Of a stretch of DNA of 64,000 bases, positions 61,836 through 64,000 are shown piece after piece; the stretch's first letter is position 1, and each line of letters starts with the position of its first letter. The position numbers and the translations under genes are program-made. The notes under the pieces were generated by a model, which had not been told where the DNA came from, did not search any database, and saw only the letters and a program-made list of their open reading frames with translations. Source of the stretch: Psychrobacillus glaciei (GTDB lineage: Bacteria; Bacillota; Bacilli; Bacillales_A; Planococcaceae); NCBI RefSeq assembly GCF_008973485.1, contig NZ_CP031223.1:124001-188000 (forward strand), given 5' to 3'.

Positions 61836-62387
61836 ATGACAACAAAAGAGATGGTATTCGCCGCATTATTCGCTGCATTAATAGGAGTATTGGGCATGAT
61901 TCCACCAATTCCACTGGGCTTTATTCCAGTACCAATAACTGCGCAAACACTAGGTGTCATGTTGGCAGGATGCTTTTTAGGAAAGAAAACAGGTGCGATA
62001 AGCTTGATATTATTTATCGTATTAGTTGCTTTGGGTTTACCGTTATTATCAGGCGGACGTGGTGGTTTATCTGTATTAGTAGGACCATCTGCGGGATACA
62101 TTTTGAGCTGGCCAATTGCCGCATTTTTTATCGGATTTGCAATTGAAAAAGTATGGTCATCGTTAAAAGTATGGAAAGTGATTGTCATCAATTTTATTTT
62201 TGGCGTTGTACTTGTTAGTTTAATTGGTGCACCAATAATGGCACTCATCACTCATACTTCAATCTGGGCTGGACTTGTAGGTGCAACTGCATTTTTACCA
62301 GGAGATCTAATTAAAGCAATTATTGTGGCTGTTATTGCTATACAACTAAAAGCTGTTAGTCCGATTGAACAGAAATTGAACAATTAA
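61836..62387 (+). CDS. bioY: Biotin transporter BioY
   Basis: Substrate-binding (S) component of a biotin ECF transporter. 183 aa, six membrane segments. Family motifs IPLGFIPVPITAQTLGVMLA and GRGGLSVLVGPSAGYILSWP are clear. ATG 61836 has GGAGGA 6 bases upstream; the longer open frame from 61722 runs through the promoter. First gene of an operon like B. subtilis yhfU-yhfT-yhfS, controlled by the BirA box. Confidence 0.93.
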   Translation: MTTKEMVFAALFAALIGVLGMIPPIPLGFIPVPITAQTLGVMLAGCFLGKKTGAISLILFIVLVALGLPLLSGGRGGLSVLVGPSAGYILSWPIAAFFIGFAIEKVWSSLKVWKVIVINFIFGVVLVSLIGAPIMALITHTSIWAGLVGATAFLPGDLIKAIIVAVIAIQLKAVSPIEQKLNN

Positions 62388-62420
62388 TAGATAGAATGAT
62401 GAAATAGGTGTGAGGAAGAG

Positions 62421-63902
62421 ATGAATCTAGCAGAACCAATTGTACGATATGCAACAGAGCAGCCGAACAAAATTGCCTTAACAGATGGCCAAGATTGTCG
62501 TACCTATTTGGAATTAGTAATGGCAATGAAAAAAATTGCGCATGGTTTGCAACAAAATGGCCTCGTGCATGAAAAAATTGCGATATTATCAACGAATCGC
62601 ATGGAATTTGTAGAAGTTTTTTTAGGTGCCATTTATGCTGGATGTATTCCCATTCCTCTAGATCCTAAATGGAGTGAAAATGAAATAAGCGCCATTTTAC
62701 AGCTATGTCAACCAAAAATGATTTTTGCAGAGCCTGTATTTGCAATAAATCTAACTTCGCAGGATAGTGAGATTCAATTGCTAACCTTTACAGCGGAAGA
62801 AACAGGGTCCTATGACAACTGGTCAGCTCGTTTATTGCCAATTGCTGAAATGGATAACACGAACGAATTACTATTTATCGGCTTTACCTCAGGCACAACA
62901 GGCATACCAAAAGGGTATATGCGTACACATTTGTCGTGGATTAAAAGCTTTGAAGCGACGAATGAAGCCTTCCAATTTGATAATATGGAACATATTTTGG
63001 CGCCAGGTCCGTTCGTACAGTCCTTATCATTATTTGCTTTAATGCAGAGCTTGTATTTTGGTGCTACATTTCATATCGTACATAAATTTAATCCTCAAGA
63101 GGTATTAACGCTTTGCAAACAGAATCCAGATGCTATTTTGTTTGTAGTTCCAACGATGATTGAATCGATGATGCAACAGGCTGTCCAAGAGCAAACGCAA
63201 ATTCAAGCGTTAATAAGTTCTGGTGCCAAATGGTCGACGGAATCGAAGAAAAGAGCTAAGGAAATATTTGGAGAGGCGAATTTATATGAATTTTATGGCT
63301 CATCCGAAGCGAGTTATATCAGTTATTTGGATGTCTTTGCAGAAAATAAATCCAATTCCGTAGGCAAACCCTTTTCAGGCGTTCAAGTATCCATTCGCGA
63401 TGAGCATTTTCAGGAAGCACCTATTGGAACAATTGGGCAGCTTTACATTCGAAGTGATTTGATGTTTTCAGGCTATCATCATTTGCCGGAAGAAACGTCA
63501 GCAGCTTTCCAAGATGGGTGGCTCATTCTTGGGGATTATATGTATATGGACGAAGATGGCTACTTATATTTGGCAGGTCGCGCGAAAAATATGCTTGTGT
63601 CGGGCGGCCTAAACATTTTTCCAGAAGAAGTAGAGTCGGTTCTACAACAACTTCCTGCAATCCAAGAAGTGATGGTGCTAGGAGTACCAGATTTATACTG
63701 GGGAGAACAGGTGACGGCACTCGTTAAGTGGAATGGACAACATCGCTTATCAATAAAAGAGATAAAAGATTATTGTCGTCAGCATTTAGCAAGCTATAAA
63801 GCTCCAAAGCAACTTATAACGGTGGACCATTTTATCTATACAGGCAATGGAAAATTGGCACGTAAAGCGATGAAAGACTATGTGGAGAAGGTGAAAGTAT
63901 GA
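62421..63902 (+). CDS. yhfT: Acyl-CoA synthetase (AMP-forming), YhfT-like
   Basis: Activates a carboxylic acid with ATP and CoA. 493 aa. AMP-binding core: GFTSGTTGIPKGYMRTH (P-loop), EFYGSSEASYIS, GWLILGDYMYMDEDG (adenine/ATP site) and the C-terminal hinge with SGGLNIFPEEVE and Lys in TGNGKLARKAM. In B. subtilis yhfT sits between bioY (yhfU) and a thiolase (yhfS) under BirA control, suggesting a part in making or salvaging a biotin precursor acid such as pimelate (inference). Ends in ATGA overlap with the thiolase. Confidence 0.87.
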   Translation: MNLAEPIVRYATEQPNKIALTDGQDCRTYLELVMAMKKIAHGLQQNGLVHEKIAILSTNRMEFVEVFLGAIYAGCIPIPLDPKWSENEISAILQLCQPKMIFAEPVFAINLTSQDSEIQLLTFTAEETGSYDNWSARLLPIAEMDNTNELLFIGFTSGTTGIPKGYMRTHLSWIKSFEATNEAFQFDNMEHILAPGPFVQSLSLFALMQSLYFGATFHIVHKFNPQEVLTLCKQNPDAILFVVPTMIESMMQQAVQEQTQIQALISSGAKWSTESKKRAKEIFGEANLYEFYGSSEASYISYLDVFAENKSNSVGKPFSGVQVSIRDEHFQEAPIGTIGQLYIRSDLMFSGYHHLPEETSAAFQDGWLILGDYMYMDEDGYLYLAGRAKNMLVSGGLNIFPEEVESVLQQLPAIQEVMVLGVPDLYWGEQVTALVKWNGQHRLSIKEIKDYCRQHLASYKAPKQLITVDHFIYTGNGKLARKAMKDYVEKVKV

Positions 63903-64000
63903 CAGATGCTGTGATTGTCATGGCTAAACGTACACCGATAGGAAAGATGGGTGGCATATTAAGTACGCTTGAACCGGAGAAATTATTAGCGCCACTCATT
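63899..64000 (+). CDS. yhfS: Thiolase (acetyl-CoA acyltransferase), N-terminus only, YhfS-like
   Basis: Starts MTDAVIVMAKRTPIGKMGG, the standard thiolase N-terminus, and runs off the window after 34 codons. The ATG overlaps the TGA of the acyl-CoA ligase gene, so the two are translationally coupled. Together with bioY they match the yhfUTS arrangement. Confidence 0.85.
   Translation, partial: MTDAVIVMAKRTPIGKMGGILSTLEPEKLLAPLI

Noticed and set aside
1-64000. tRNA or rRNA genes
   Set aside because: No cloverleaf with GTTCRA and CCA, and no rRNA segments, were recognised by eye on either strand.

Overview
The window is a low-GC (mid-30s percent by eye) Gram-positive chromosome segment. Strong AGGAGG-type ribosome binding sites, frequent GTG/TTG starts, a B. 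subtilis-like gene repertoire (nadBCA divergent from nifS-nadR, ykkCD, yhfUTS, ppiB, a PBSX-like phage control region) and Bacillales-type dispersed GC-rich repeats point to Bacillales. The family Planococcaceae (Psychrobacillus, Lysinibacillus or Sporosarcina-like) is my best inference. I saw no rRNA, tRNA, CRISPR array or intact transposase.

Layout. 1-9 kb: end of sbcC, a sulfonate/nitrate-type ABC importer, yqxD, a glycerophosphodiesterase lipoprotein, trhO, a GNAT enzyme and dsdA. 9.2-15.4 kb: a stripped PBSX-like prophage that keeps its control genes (xkdA-like protease, repressor, xtrA, xpf), a tail-type protein with a polysaccharide-deacetylase-like domain, a holin and an amidase, but has no packaging, head or main tail genes. 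A 0.9 kb patchwork of repeats and hairpins separates holin and amidase. 15.5-18.3 kb: a GntR/DUF1648 pair, a YbjQ protein and ppiB. 18.4-23.4 kb: a three-gene signalling module (Hpt-REC-GGDEF-REC, a lone REC, a hybrid sensor kinase) likely to control cyclic-di-GMP.

23.7-39.3 kb is catabolic. It holds a GntR regulator with two M20 amidohydrolases and a YfcC-type carrier; an SDR with a DASS-type carrier under a divergent LysR regulator; then a third M20 enzyme, an NhaC antiporter, a winged-helix regulator, an enolase-superfamily dipeptide epimerase and an acetyltransferase. A 23-bp near-identical site upstream of nhaC and in the regulator/epimerase gap ties the last group into one regulon. 39.5-46.3 kb: a metallopeptidase-like lipoprotein, a decayed nadA fragment, nadBCA and nifS-nadR. 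46.6-49.9 kb: a PLP decarboxylase overlapping a chemoreceptor gene. 50.4-58.6 kb: efflux pumps, including a guanidine-I riboswitch with a ykkCD pair and a MerR-regulated MFS pump, plus a YueD-like reductase and a squalene/phytoene-synthase-like protein. 58.6-64 kb: a hypothetical membrane protein, a Nudix hydrolase, a DUF5412-like pseudogene, ferritin, and a BirA-box-controlled bioY / acyl-CoA ligase / thiolase operon running off the end.

Points most worth a second look: two relics of the same tyrosine-recombinase C-terminus, a three-hairpin RNA candidate at 28.5 kb, the shared operator at 34.1 and 37.4 kb, the nadA relic, and recurring mini-hairpin and 21-nt repeat families.
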